This document shows, piece by piece, positions 33,574 to 42,199 of a DNA stretch of 64,000 nt. Origin of the DNA: UBA7330 sp965243485 (GTDB lineage Bacteria; Bacteroidota; Bacteroidia; Cytophagales; Cyclobacteriaceae); contig CBDEVP010000001.1 in assembly GCA_965243485.1 (NCBI GenBank), positions 2,542,001 to 2,606,000 on the forward strand, written 5' to 3'. The translations under genes and the position numbers were made by a program. How positions within the stretch are numbered: the stretch's first letter is position 1; every line of letters starts with the position of its first letter. The notes beneath the pieces are model-generated. The model was not told the DNA's origin, ran no database searches, and worked only from the letters and a program-made list of their open reading frames with translations.

Positions 33574-34349
33574 TGATGAGATTGATCGATAGCCATGCGC
33601 ATATATATCTGGATCAATTCAAGGAAGACCTTGAGGACGTGATCGGGCGCGCGAGAGATTGTGGCATGGAAAAGATCTACATGCCCAATATTGATCACAC
33701 CTCGATCGATGACATGCTGGAAACGGCCGAAAAAAACACTGGTTATTGCATTCCCATGATGGGTTTACATCCCTGTTCCGTGGATAAGAAATTTGAAAAG
33801 GAGCTTTATCTGGTAGAAGATTGGCTGGATAAAAACTCCCAATTTGTTGCTGTGGGCGAGATCGGGACAGACCTTTACTGGGATAAGACCTATTTTGGTG
33901 AACAACAGGAAGCTTTCAGGATTCAATGTGAGCTGGCACTCAAGCATCGCCTGCCGGTGGTGATCCATTGCCGGGAGTCTTTGGATGAGACCATTGCACT
34001 CGTTGCTGAGTTTAAAGACCGAGGATTAACGGGAGTTTTTCATTGCTTCACCGGTTCATTGCAGCAGGCCGAACAGATCATTGACCTGGGATTTTACCTG
34101 GGAATTGGCGGAGTGGCCACCTTTAAGAACGGGGGAGTCATTGACATTTTGGCTGACCTACCATCAGAACGTCTCTTGTTGGAAACAGACAGTCCTTATC
34201 TGGCTCCTACACCCCTTAGAGGCAAAAGGAATGAGCCTTCTTTCATTACTTATGTGGCCGAAAAAATAGCTGAGGCAAAAAAGGTTGAAGTTGAAAAAAT
34301 TGGGGAAATTGCAGCTCAAAATACATTGACGCTCTTCAATTCCCATTGA
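33573..34349 (+). CDS. TatD family metal-dependent hydrolase
   Basis: This 258-residue TIM-barrel nuclease-like hydrolase has the TatD signatures: LIDSHAHIYLDQF, VAVGEIGTDLYWDKTYF, VVIHCRESLDE, GVFHCFTGS and LLLETDSPYLAP. Family members show DNase activity and are implicated in repair or proofreading. The length is usual. Its stop overlaps the TTG start of the asparaginase gene. Confidence 0.93.
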   Translation: MMRLIDSHAHIYLDQFKEDLEDVIGRARDCGMEKIYMPNIDHTSIDDMLETAEKNTGYCIPMMGLHPCSVDKKFEKELYLVEDWLDKNSQFVAVGEIGTDLYWDKTYFGEQQEAFRIQCELALKHRLPVVIHCRESLDETIALVAEFKDRGLTGVFHCFTGSLQQAEQIIDLGFYLGIGGVATFKNGGVIDILADLPSERLLLETDSPYLAPTPLRGKRNEPSFITYVAEKIAEAKKVEVEKIGEIAAQNTLTLFNSH

Positions 34350-35413
34350 ATTATAAAATAGTAAACATACGGACCAGCGCTAAGGTTGATCCGAAAGACT
34401 CTGTCCTCATCATCTATACCGGTGGAACCTTCGGTATGGCGTATGACAAAGACGGATCTTTGGCACCTTTCAATTTCGGGAGGGTCATTGAAATGATCCC
34501 CGAGTTGAAAAGTCTGGAGTTACGACTCACGGTCATCTCCTTTCCCGAAGCAAAGGATTCAGCCAATATCCAGCATGAGGACTGGGATAATATTGCATAC
34601 ATCATCTATGAAAACTATTACCAGTATGATGGGTTTGTGATTCTCCATGGAACAGACACCATGTCTTACACTGCATCGGCGCTCAGTTTTATGCTTAAAA
34701 ACCTCAATAAGCCCGTGATCCTCACCGGGGCACAGATCCCAATTGGATACATCCGTTCAGATGCCAGGGAAAATCTACTGACTGCCCTGGAAATTGCCAC
34801 TGCCAAGCAGAACGGCCATCCAATTGTAAATGAGGTTTGCATTTATTTCAATTTACTCCTTCTGCGTGGCAACAGAAGCTCAAAGATCAGAAGCAGTAAT
34901 TTTGCAGCTTTTGAGACCCCCAACTATCCGGTACTTGCCGAATCAGGCATCAACATTGAATACAACCGGAACTACATGGCTTCTCATGAGCCTGATAAAA
35001 GCATAAGGATCTCCAGGGGCTTTAATGAGAATGTGATCATACTTAAGGTGTTTCCATCCATTAACGCAGGGGTGGTAAGAAGTATTTTGCGCACCAGAGG
35101 GCTTCAGGGAGTTGTGCTTGAAACATTTGGCTCGGGAAATACCATGAATTATCCGTGGTTTTTAAAGGAAATAGAAAAAGCTTTGCAAAAGGACATCATC
35201 ATTTTCAATGTTAGTCAGTGTGCCGGAGGAGAAGTACTGCAGGGACGGTACGAAACCAGCAAGCGGCTGAAGCAGATGGGGGTTCTGGGGGGAGGAGACA
35301 TCACTACGGAAGCCGCCATCACTAAATTAATGTTTTTGCTGGGGACTGAAAAAACCAAGACTTCGGTTAGAAAAAAACTGGTAAAACCACTTAATGGAGA
35401 GATGGATGATTAA
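34346..35413 (+). CDS. ansA: Type I asparaginase
   Basis: The 355-residue enzyme hydrolyses L-asparagine to aspartate and ammonia. Catalytic threonines lie in IIYTGGTFGMAY and VILHGTDTMSYTA; SDARENLLTALEIA and the C-terminal FNVSQCAGGEVLQGRYET complete the family pattern. No signal peptide means a cytoplasmic type I form. The start is TTG at 34346, since the next Met lies inside the first catalytic motif. It ends the six-gene run begun by the glycosyltransferase. Confidence 0.93.
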   Translation: MNYKIVNIRTSAKVDPKDSVLIIYTGGTFGMAYDKDGSLAPFNFGRVIEMIPELKSLELRLTVISFPEAKDSANIQHEDWDNIAYIIYENYYQYDGFVILHGTDTMSYTASALSFMLKNLNKPVILTGAQIPIGYIRSDARENLLTALEIATAKQNGHPIVNEVCIYFNLLLLRGNRSSKIRSSNFAAFETPNYPVLAESGINIEYNRNYMASHEPDKSIRISRGFNENVIILKVFPSINAGVVRSILRTRGLQGVVLETFGSGNTMNYPWFLKEIEKALQKDIIIFNVSQCAGGEVLQGRYETSKRLKQMGVLGGGDITTEAAITKLMFLLGTEKTKTSVRKKLVKPLNGEMDD

Positions 35414-35457
35414 TATGGTTTATTTGAATTTGTAAAATTTGCAAAAAGGTATATTTC

Positions 35458-35488
35458 TTGATTTATTTGTTGCCTTTGTTTAACCTTG
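35458..35488 (+). promoter_or_regulatory. Probable promoter of tRNA-Ser
   Basis: TTG (35458-35460) and TAACCTTG (35481-35488, one mismatch to TAnnTTTG) are separated by 20 bases, the normal Bacteroidota spacing, and end 12 bases before the tRNA. Confidence 0.45.
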
Positions 35489-35500
35489 GGAAGGATTTTA

Positions 35501-35589
35501 GGAGAGATGGCCGAGTGGTTGAAGGCGCACGCCTGGAAAGTGTGTATACTCTTCACGGGGTATCGAGGGTTCGAATCCCTCTCTCTCCG
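35501..35589 (+). tRNA. tRNA-Ser (anticodon GGA)
   Basis: The acceptor stem GGAGAGA (35501-35507) pairs with TCTCTCC (35582-35588), with discriminator G at 35589. The D arm (TGGCCGAGTGGTTGAAGGC), anticodon loop CTGGAAA, long variable arm and T arm (GGTTCGAATCC) are all present, which fits a class II serine tRNA reading UCC/UCU. The 3' CCA is not encoded. An apparent spacer of 68 bases separates it from exbB. Confidence 0.96.
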
Positions 35590-35657
35590 CGAGTTCTCGA
35601 AAAGGATTATATTTACGGACTTTTAAAAACTTAACCGAAGACTACCAAAAACGAATT

Positions 35658-36485
35658 ATGAAAAAGTTATCATTAGTTTGGATTGTTACTGTTGCTTTTA
35701 CTTTTCTATCAGCAACTCTTTATGCTCAGGAATCATCAGATTCTGACACTACTGCCATGTCTGAAGACACTGCAGATGCTGCTCCCGTGCAACCTGCGGA
35801 GCCCGCTGTGGCCATTGCAGACGAGATTGAAATGGAAGCCGAAGAGTCAGAGTCATTTCACAATGTTGTAAAGAAACAATTTATTGATGGAGGTCCCGAA
35901 TTCATGGGGATCGTATTGTTGTGTTTAATTCTTGGGCTAGCTGTCGCCATTGAAAGGATCATTACCCTGAATTTAGCGACTACCAACACAAAGAAATTAT
36001 TGGCTAATGTTGAAGAAGCTTTAAGCAGTGGAGGAGTAGAAGCCGCCAAGGAAGTATGTAAAAATACCAGAGGACCTGTGGCCTCTATCTTCGTACAGGG
36101 AATGATGAGAATGTCAGAAGGTATTGAAATGGTGGAAAAATCAATCATTTCATACGGATCTGTTGAAATGGGTAAACTTGAGCGGGGTATGGTATGGATC
36201 TCCCTGTTTATTTCTCTTGCACCTATGCTTGGTTTCATGGGAACGGTAATCGGTATGATCGACGCTTTCGATGCGATCGCTGAAGCCGGGGACGTTTCTC
36301 CTTCCCTTGTGGCATCAGGTATCAAAGTAGCCCTTTTGACTACGGTAGGTGGTCTGATTGTAGCTGTTATCCTTCAGCTGTTCTACAACTACCTGATCTC
36401 AAAAATTGATTCCCTGGTAAACAGTATGGAAGATGCTTCTATCTCACTGGTAGACATTCTGGTAAAGCATAATCTTGCAAAGTAA
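35658..36485 (+). CDS. exbB: MotA/TolQ/ExbB proton channel protein
   Basis: This 275-residue protein has a signal-like first helix (SLVWIVTVAFTFLSATLYAQ), then an acidic/proline stretch and three further membrane segments. The TolQ/ExbB domain shows GIVLLCLILGLAVAIERI and the conserved pore helices with SLFISLAPMLGFMGTVIGMIDAF-type sequence and GIKVALLTTVGGLIVAVILQ. With ExbD it converts the proton gradient into force for TonB-type transport or related envelope work. It opens a four-gene operon with a small membrane protein and two ExbD proteins. Confidence 0.92.
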   Translation: MKKLSLVWIVTVAFTFLSATLYAQESSDSDTTAMSEDTADAAPVQPAEPAVAIADEIEMEAEESESFHNVVKKQFIDGGPEFMGIVLLCLILGLAVAIERIITLNLATTNTKKLLANVEEALSSGGVEAAKEVCKNTRGPVASIFVQGMMRMSEGIEMVEKSIISYGSVEMGKLERGMVWISLFISLAPMLGFMGTVIGMIDAFDAIAEAGDVSPSLVASGIKVALLTTVGGLIVAVILQLFYNYLISKIDSLVNSMEDASISLVDILVKHNLAK

Positions 36486-36509
36486 TAACCTGATTAAAGT
36501 AAAGACATT

Positions 36510-36809
36510 ATGGTTGATATAGGTTTGATCGCAGCTTACGTTCTGATTGTACTGTGCGCATTGGCAGCAATACTAATACCATTGATCCAATCCTTTAGTG
36601 ATCCGAAAACACTGGTAAAATCAGCAATTGGTCTGGGAGCCGTGGTGGTAGTCTTCCTCATCGGATTCGCCCTGGCTGATAGCAACACTGAGGGTACAAC
36701 AGAAACAACCTCGAAAATGGTTGGAGCTGGAATAATTTCTATGTATATTTTCATACTATTGGCATTAGCCGGAATATTATTCACTGAGATTTCTAAGATT
36801 TTTAAATAA
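36510..36809 (+). CDS. Small three-helix membrane protein of the exb operon
   Basis: The 99-residue product has three membrane helices: IGLIAAYVLIVLCALAAIL, AIGLGAVVVVFLIGFALAD and IISMYIFILLALAGILF. No known enzyme or carrier motif is present. It is one base-coupled to ExbD (TAATG) and 24 bases after ExbB. Similar small proteins sit between exbB and exbD in other Bacteroidota, so it may be a structural subunit of the motor. Its function is not established. Confidence 0.75.
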   Translation: MVDIGLIAAYVLIVLCALAAILIPLIQSFSDPKTLVKSAIGLGAVVVVFLIGFALADSNTEGTTETTSKMVGAGIISMYIFILLALAGILFTEISKIFK

Positions 36810-37441
36810 TGGCAAGATCAAAAAACAGAAAACCTGCAGAGGTTAGTTCTGGATCCATGGCGGATATCGCGTTCCTGTTGCTGATCTTCTTTTTGGTAAC
36901 GACGACGATCGCGAATGACAAAGGGATCCTAATTTCCCTTCCGCCCAAGCCCGATCCAAATGAACCTCCGCCTGTCGTTGAGAAAAACGACAAAAACATT
37001 TACGCTATTTTGGCAAACTCCCAGGACAAGCTTCTGGTTGAAAGTGAGCCATACGAGGGTACAATGGAGGAATTAACGGAAGATATTAAGAAATTCATTC
37101 TGAATTTCGGACAGCCTTCCGCCGAAGGAGTAGCTGTATACAATAGTCTTCCTTCCAGTTTGAAAAGCTATATCAATAGCAATGGTAGAAATCCTTCCTC
37201 ATCAGATGATCCTACCGAAGCAGTAGTTTCATTCAAGGCTAATCGTGGTACTACCTATGAGCTGTATATTGATGTGCTTGATGCGGTCTACAAAGCATAC
37301 GACGAAATCTATGCGGAAAGAGCCGGACTGACTGTGGAGGAGTGGCTTACTCTGGATAAGAGTAAGGACGCTCAGCAGCAAATCTATAGCCAGGCACGTG
37401 AAGGTATTGGTAGGAATATTTCAATTGCTGAACCGAATTAA
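36809..37441 (+). CDS. ExbD-like biopolymer transport protein, long form
   Basis: This 210-residue ExbD has the single transmembrane helix near the N terminus (MADIAFLLLIFFLVTTTIA) with the conserved channel aspartate in SMADIAF. A periplasmic domain of ~160 residues follows, with inserted strands (IKKFILNFGQ; VSFKANRGTTYELYIDVLDAV) making it longer than typical ExbD (~140). It couples proton flow to the ExbB ring. It is followed by a second, shorter ExbD two bases later. Confidence 0.9.
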   Translation: MARSKNRKPAEVSSGSMADIAFLLLIFFLVTTTIANDKGILISLPPKPDPNEPPPVVEKNDKNIYAILANSQDKLLVESEPYEGTMEELTEDIKKFILNFGQPSAEGVAVYNSLPSSLKSYINSNGRNPSSSDDPTEAVVSFKANRGTTYELYIDVLDAVYKAYDEIYAERAGLTVEEWLTLDKSKDAQQQIYSQAREGIGRNISIAEPN

Positions 37442-37443
37442 TT

Positions 37444-37908
37444 ATGTCAAAATTTAAGAAAAGTTCAAGTACATCCAACGATATTCCGACGGCAGCTCTG
37501 CCAGATATCATATTTATGCTTCTCTTCTTTTTTATGGTCACAACCGTAATGAGAGAAACTGATATTTTGGTAAAGCAGCAACTGCCCAGGGCCACACAGC
37601 TGACCAAGATTGAGCGCAAGTCACTGGTAAGTTACATATACATTGGTGAGCCAAAGAATCCGAACCTTTACGGAACGGAGCCAAGGATTCAAACCAATGA
37701 TGTATTTATCGAGCCAGCTGATATCGTGCAATTCGTAAATCAGGAAAAGGATAAGCTTTCGGAAGTTGAAAGGGATCAGATCACCATGTCCCTCAAGACA
37801 GACATTGAGGTGAAGATGGGAATTGTGTCTGACGTTCAACAGGAACTGAGGGAAGCAAATGCCCGGAAAGTTCTTTATAGTTCGATTAAACGATTAGATG
37901 ATTTTTAA
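37444..37908 (+). CDS. ExbD-like biopolymer transport protein, short form
   Basis: The 154-residue ExbD-family protein has a basic N terminus and the membrane helix LPDIIFMLLFFFMVTTVMRE with the channel aspartate. A periplasmic domain of usual length follows, ending MGIVSDVQQELREANARKVLYSS, the family's signature helix. Two different ExbD proteins per operon are common in Bacteroidota and presumably form heteromers. It is followed by a strong bidirectional terminator. Confidence 0.92.
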   Translation: MSKFKKSSSTSNDIPTAALPDIIFMLLFFFMVTTVMRETDILVKQQLPRATQLTKIERKSLVSYIYIGEPKNPNLYGTEPRIQTNDVFIEPADIVQFVNQEKDKLSEVERDQITMSLKTDIEVKMGIVSDVQQELREANARKVLYSSIKRLDDF

Positions 37909-37912
37909 ATAG

Positions 37913-37940
37913 AAAAAGCCTCAGTAACGAGGCTTTTTTT
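37913..37940 (+). terminator. Strong bidirectional terminator
   Basis: AAAAAGCCTC pairs with GAGGCTTTTT around AGTAAC, followed by more Ts. Because A and T runs flank both sides it can end the exb operon (+) and the coiled-coil lipoprotein gene (-). Confidence 0.9.
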
Positions 37941-37944
37941 GACT

Positions 37945-38373
37945 TTAAGAGTTTTCCAGCTTTTTTTTCTGGTCGTCAAACCATTCTTTTGACTTATCTG
38001 AAAGGTTGTTGATGTCTTCCACTATTTCTTCTCCTACATCATTTACCTCATCCTCAAGCGCATCAATACTGCCTTTTGAGGCATTTTTTACCCTATCGAG
38101 CAGAGAAGTAACTTTGTCCCTTTCCGACTTCAATTTTGTAAGCGCGGTAGACACCTGTAGCTTCGCTTCCTCACCAAGTTCCTCAGATTTATCAGTCAAT
38201 TCGTCTATCCGACCGTCCAGATCTGACCTAATCTCAGTAAGCTTACTGCTGAGTTGTTCTTTTTGTTGTTCCAGGGTGGGTTCCGATTCTTTCTTTTCTG
38301 ACGAATTGTTACATCCGAAAGTGAACATTAGTATCCCACCCATTAGTAATGGTAATATGCTATTTGACTTCAT
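37945..38373 (-). CDS. Coiled-coil lipoprotein, hypothetical
   Basis: This 142-residue protein has a lipoprotein signal (GGILMFTFGCNNSS). Its long charged helix from ~32 to 138 has heptad-like spacing (LEQQKEQLSSKLTEIRSDLD, LKSERDKVTSLLDRVKNASK) and is dominated by Glu, Lys and Asp. It looks like an envelope spacer or stress-type lipoprotein. No family was recognised. It converges on the exb operon and shares its terminator. Confidence 0.7.
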   Translation of the reverse strand: MKSNSILPLLMGGILMFTFGCNNSSEKKESEPTLEQQKEQLSSKLTEIRSDLDGRIDELTDKSEELGEEAKLQVSTALTKLKSERDKVTSLLDRVKNASKGSIDALEDEVNDVGEEIVEDINNLSDKSKEWFDDQKKKLENS

Positions 38374-38387
38374 AAGAAAATACTTGT

Positions 38388-38741
38388 TTAAAATTGCTCT
38401 TTGATCAAATTGAGCGGTGACTTAATAAAAAATGACCTGTTCTCGGAAATGACGAAAGGGGTTTTGAGAAGCATGGGTTGCTTCTTTAGAAGTTTTAAAA
38501 TTTCTTCTTCTGTAAAATTCACGTCTGTCCCAGTATCAGACTGGACCATCTGGTGGATATCTACACCCAGTTTTTTAGCTGCTGCTACGATTTGGGTTTC
38601 TGTTAGCATATCATTATTGATATCTTGCTCATTAATATCCAGGGAATTCAGGGTACGGATGTACCCTGCAGCTTCACGATCCAGAATATTTTGGCTGTTG
38701 TAAATAAATAGATATTCGTTATCTTTTAATGCTAGGCACAT
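38388..38741 (-). CDS. ArsC/Spx-like thioredoxin-fold protein without the catalytic cysteine
   Basis: The 117-residue protein follows the ArsC/Spx fold, with the helix region around TETQIVAAAKKLGVDI, the hinge FTEEEILKLLKKQPMLLKTPFVISEN and the usual end strand. The active-site CX5R/CXXC segment is replaced: IYNSQNILDREAAGYI has no cysteine, and Cys2 is not in the right place. It therefore should not act as an arsenate reductase and is more likely a binding or regulatory protein. Its family membership is moderately sure, its function unknown. Confidence 0.7.
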   Translation of the reverse strand: MCLALKDNEYLFIYNSQNILDREAAGYIRTLNSLDINEQDINNDMLTETQIVAAAKKLGVDIHQMVQSDTGTDVNFTEEEILKLLKKQPMLLKTPFVISENRSFFIKSPLNLIKEQF

Positions 38742-38776
38742 ACAAAATCAACGTGCCAAAGCTCCAATTGTTTGGG

Positions 38777-40144
38777 TTATTTGATATAAATCGTCCTGGC
38801 ATTTACAAATTCCCTGATGCCAAGGAACGATAATTCTCTACCAAAGCCACTGTCTTTTACCCCTCCGAAAGGCAGTCTTGGGTCTGATTTCACGAAGGCA
38901 TTGATGAATGTTGATCCCGCTTCAATCCTTGTAGCCATTAATTCAGCCTTGCCGATGTCACTGGTGAAAATAGCGGAACCAAGGCCAAAAGCTGTATCGT
39001 TGGCCGTACTGATTGCTTCTTCTTCATCATTTACCTCGATGATTGAAGCTACCGGTCCGAAAAGTTCCTCGTCATAGGCGGGCATCCCTTTCTTCACCTT
39101 CCCCAGGATCGTAGCCGGATAGAAATAACCACTTTGGTTTGGCACTTCACCTCCCAGCAATAGTTTTGCACCGGACTTAAGCGAGTCACTTACCTGCTGA
39201 TGGAGTGTTTCCCGGAGATCTTTCCTCGCTAGTGGTCCCAGATGAGTGTTGTCATCAAAAGGATTCCCCATAATCCTTGCTTTCATATTTTCAATTACTT
39301 TGTCAATGAAAGGCTTACTCACAGATGTATGGACGATAAATCTCTTCGCAGCAATGCAACTCTGACCGGTATTGATCAATCTTCCGGTGACACAAGTCTC
39401 TGCTGCAAGGTCCAGATTTGCATCAGGTAGGATGATGTAAGGGTCGCTGCCTCCAAGTTCCAGGACAGATTTCTTCAGATATTTCCCGGCCAGTGCAGCC
39501 AGTGATTTGCCCGCCCTGGTCGATCCCGTTAGAGTTACAGCCTTTACCTTGTCATTGGCAACGATAGCTTCAATTTGAGGAATATCTGCTACCACAGTCG
39601 TAAAGAGGTGCTGAGGGAAGCCGGCTTTTTCAAATAAAGACTGCATGGTCAATGCACATCCGGTAGTATTGGGGGAATGCTTTAAAATACAGGCATTTCC
39701 TGCCATGAGGGCTGGAGCGGCAAACCGGAATACCTGCCAATATGGAAAATTCCAGGGCATGACCGCCAGCACTACTCCCAGAGGATCATATCGTATGTAG
39801 CTTTTTGTGGCGTCGGATTCCACCAGGTCGCGTTGAAGATACGCCTCCGCGTGATTGGCATAATATTCACATACCCAGGCACATTTTTCAATTTCACCAA
39901 TGGATTGACTGACTGGTTTGCCCATCTCTGTGGAGATTTCTTCTGCCAGTTGTTGTTTCTCTTTTTCCAGCAGCGTTTTTAGCTTCAGGAATAGTGTGCT
40001 TCTCTCCTGAAAAGTGCTTTTTTTCCAATCCAGCCAGCTGTCATGGGCCAGATCAATTCGTTTTTGAATGGTTGAGTCGGTGTAATACTCGTACGTTTCC
40101 AGCTTTTTATCGGTAGCCGGATTGATGGTTTCAAATGATTTCAT
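38777..40144 (-). CDS. Succinate-semialdehyde dehydrogenase-type aldehyde dehydrogenase
   Basis: This 455-residue NAD(P)-dependent dehydrogenase has the typical short N terminus (MKSFETINPATDKKLETYEY). The nucleotide-binding loop is TLTGSTRAGKSL, the general base Glu229 is in VLELGGSDP and the nucleophile Cys263 is in NTGQSCIAAKRF. The short length and PWNFPYWQVFRF place it with succinate-semialdehyde or related dehydrogenases. ATG 40144 gives the family N terminus; a longer open frame would run into the HNH gene. It is 5 bases downstream of that gene. Confidence 0.9.
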   Translation of the reverse strand: MKSFETINPATDKKLETYEYYTDSTIQKRIDLAHDSWLDWKKSTFQERSTLFLKLKTLLEKEKQQLAEEISTEMGKPVSQSIGEIEKCAWVCEYYANHAEAYLQRDLVESDATKSYIRYDPLGVVLAVMPWNFPYWQVFRFAAPALMAGNACILKHSPNTTGCALTMQSLFEKAGFPQHLFTTVVADIPQIEAIVANDKVKAVTLTGSTRAGKSLAALAGKYLKKSVLELGGSDPYIILPDANLDLAAETCVTGRLINTGQSCIAAKRFIVHTSVSKPFIDKVIENMKARIMGNPFDDNTHLGPLARKDLRETLHQQVSDSLKSGAKLLLGGEVPNQSGYFYPATILGKVKKGMPAYDEELFGPVASIIEVNDEEEAISTANDTAFGLGSAIFTSDIGKAELMATRIEAGSTFINAFVKSDPRLPFGGVKDSGFGRELSFLGIREFVNARTIYIK

Positions 40145-40149
40145 AATAA

Positions 40150-40656
40150 TTATGCTGATACTTTCCTGTCCAGAAATGGGATCCAATCCTCCCTCATTTC
40201 AGTCGTTGTAGACCTTAGAAACATAACATATGTAGGGCGTATTGGTTTTCTTGAGAGTCTCATCCCGATTTGCTCCAGGGCGTAATCACCTTTGCGGGCG
40301 TTACAGGATTTGCAGGCGGTGACGAGGTTGGTCCAGGTAGATTTACCACCTTTTGATCTGGGGATCAGATGATCAAGGGTCAGGTCCTTGCCTGTGCCAC
40401 AATACTGGCACAAGAAAGCATCTCTCTTGAAGACGTTGTGCCTGGTAAGCACGACCCCCTTGTAGGGTATATGTGCATACTTTAATACCCTGATGACCGA
40501 AGGAAAAGGGAAACACTCATTGACAGACCGAAGCGCTGCATCAGATTTTTCACTGAGCAATTCAGCCTTTTTCAAAAAGACCAATAGGAAGGCTCTCTGA
40601 ACCGAACAGACCGATATTGGGGTGAAATCCTGATTGAGTACTAAGACGGCGCTCAT
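40150..40656 (-). CDS. HNH endonuclease family protein
   Basis: The 168-residue protein has a C-terminal HNH domain. Its zinc ribbon is CQYCGTGKDLTLDHLIPRSKGG (CXXC first half), the HNH core LDHLIPRSKGGKSTWTNLV, and the second half is CKSCN. The N-terminal half (VLVLNQDFTPISVCSVQRAF) is the conserved helper domain of a chromosomal HNH group found in many bacteria and cyanobacteria. It is probably not a mobile nuclease. Its start overlaps smpB by four bases, so both are co-translated. Confidence 0.88.
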   Translation of the reverse strand: MSAVLVLNQDFTPISVCSVQRAFLLVFLKKAELLSEKSDAALRSVNECFPFPSVIRVLKYAHIPYKGVVLTRHNVFKRDAFLCQYCGTGKDLTLDHLIPRSKGGKSTWTNLVTACKSCNARKGDYALEQIGMRLSRKPIRPTYVMFLRSTTTEMREDWIPFLDRKVSA

Positions 40657-41117
40657 ATCTTTAACCTTTGCAATTCTCTATCCTGGTCCTTCTTCTTTAT
40701 AGATTCTCTCTTGTCATACAGTTTTTTACCCCGTGCAAGCGCTATCCCCACCTTTGCAAAGCCCCGGCTGTTGATGTACAGTTTTGTCGGGATGATGGTG
40801 AATCCCTTCTCTTCTGTTTTTGCCCTGACTTTTTTCAACTCGCTTTTTTTCAACAATAGCTTTCGCTCTCTGATCGGATCATGGTTATGAAATGAGCTGT
40901 CCGCATAAGGAGTGATATTCATCCCCTTTACGAAAAGCTGATCATCATGCATATAACAGTATGCTCCGGCCAGGCTGATCTTTCCTTCCCGGATAGATTT
41001 AATTTCAGTCCCTTTGAGGACAATACCTGCTTCAAACTGTTCCACCCATTCGTATTCGAAACTGGCTTTCCTGTTTTTTACACTGATATTGCTTGAAAAA
41101 CGCTTCTCCTGAGCCAT
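40653..41117 (-). CDS. smpB: SsrA-binding protein
   Basis: This 154-residue tmRNA partner shows the OB-fold start SVKNRKASFEYEWVEQFEAG, then GTEIKSIREGKISLAGAYC and the basic C-terminal tail (ALARGKKLYDKRESIKKKDQ). It rescues stalled ribosomes with tmRNA, whose gene is not in the window. The ATG at 41117 is used in place of an upstream TTG, because the family starts close to it. Confidence 0.97.
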   Translation of the reverse strand: MAQEKRFSSNISVKNRKASFEYEWVEQFEAGIVLKGTEIKSIREGKISLAGAYCYMHDDQLFVKGMNITPYADSSFHNHDPIRERKLLLKKSELKKVRAKTEEKGFTIIPTKLYINSRGFAKVGIALARGKKLYDKRESIKKKDQDRELQRLKI

Positions 41118-41176
41118 GACATAGTTATTCAATTTAAAAATAATGAAGGGGCTCTGATTATTGAAAGATTATTGCG

Positions 41177-42181
41177 CTAAAATGTCATTCTTGGCAGCGG
41201 GCTGTCCGAAAGCTGACCAAATTTTCCGGATTTATAGCGTAGATAGCCTGTCATAGCAATCATGGCGGCATTGTCAGTGCAATATTCAAATTTTGGGATA
41301 AATACTTTCCAGCCCTTCTCCCGGGCCTTATCCGAGACGGCCTGCCGCAGACCCTGATTGGCCGATACGCCTCCGGCGATCCCAATATTGGTCACTTTTT
41401 CATTTTCCGCAACCTTCTCCAGCTTCTTCATCAGCATTTGGATCAGGGTACCCTGAATGCTGGCTGCCAGATCGTTTAGGTTTTTTTCTATGAACTGATC
41501 ATCTTTACGGAGTTCTGACCTCAAAAAATACAAAAAGGCTGTCTTGATGCCTGAGAACGAAAAATCATAATCCGGCATCTCTGTCTGCGGGAAAGAAAAT
41601 CTGTTTGGATCTCCGGTTTGGGCCAGTTTATCGATCTGCGGACCTCCCGGATAGTCCAACCCCAAAAGTTTGGCACACTTATCAAATGCCTCACCCACAG
41701 CATCATCCCTGGTCTGACCCAGAATGGTCATGGTATCAAAATCATCCAGGCGTACAATTTGGGTATGTCCTCCACTCACGGTCAGACAGATAAAAGGAAA
41801 ATCCGGCGCGGGCTCATCTATGAAATGAGAATAGATGTGGGCATGCATATGGTGCACAGGGATCACAGGTTTATCAAGACTTAAGGCCATGGCTTTGGCA
41901 AATGAGCTGCCTACCAGGAGGGCCCCAAGCAGTCCCGGACCCTGAGTATAGGCAATTGCATTAATTTTGTTGGCTGGAATGTTTGCTTGTGCCAGAGCTT
42001 CGTTTACTACTGGAATGATGTTTTTCTGATGAGACCTTGAGGCAAGTTCCGGAACTACGCCGCCGTAAATTTTGTGTATTGACTGTGTTGCAATGATATT
42101 ACTTTTGATTTTTCCGTTAATGCATATAGCAGCTGATGTTTCATCACATGATGATTCGATACCAAGAATTACGATGTCCAT
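41177..42181 (-). CDS. tsaD: tRNA N6-adenosine threonylcarbamoyltransferase TsaD
   Basis: The 334-residue enzyme transfers the threonylcarbamoyl group to A37 of ANN-decoding tRNAs. It shows the ASKHA fold with ILGIESSCDETSAA, the iron/zinc site HMHAHIYSHF, LTVSGGHTQIV and the ATP-binding end FGIAGGVSANQGLR-type sequence followed by CTDNAAMIAMTGY. Length and motifs are standard. It diverges from the TamB-like gene with only 18 bases between starts. Confidence 0.96.
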   Translation of the reverse strand: MDIVILGIESSCDETSAAICINGKIKSNIIATQSIHKIYGGVVPELASRSHQKNIIPVVNEALAQANIPANKINAIAYTQGPGLLGALLVGSSFAKAMALSLDKPVIPVHHMHAHIYSHFIDEPAPDFPFICLTVSGGHTQIVRLDDFDTMTILGQTRDDAVGEAFDKCAKLLGLDYPGGPQIDKLAQTGDPNRFSFPQTEMPDYDFSFSGIKTAFLYFLRSELRKDDQFIEKNLNDLAASIQGTLIQMLMKKLEKVAENEKVTNIGIAGGVSANQGLRQAVSDKAREKGWKVFIPKFEYCTDNAAMIAMTGYLRYKSGKFGQLSDSPLPRMTF

Positions 42182-42199
42182 AGAAGGCCAAAAATATAA

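Noticed and set aside
40150..40656. A homing endonuclease or mobile HNH element
   Set aside because: The gene is coupled to smpB and resembles a chromosomal HNH group; no intron or intein is seen.
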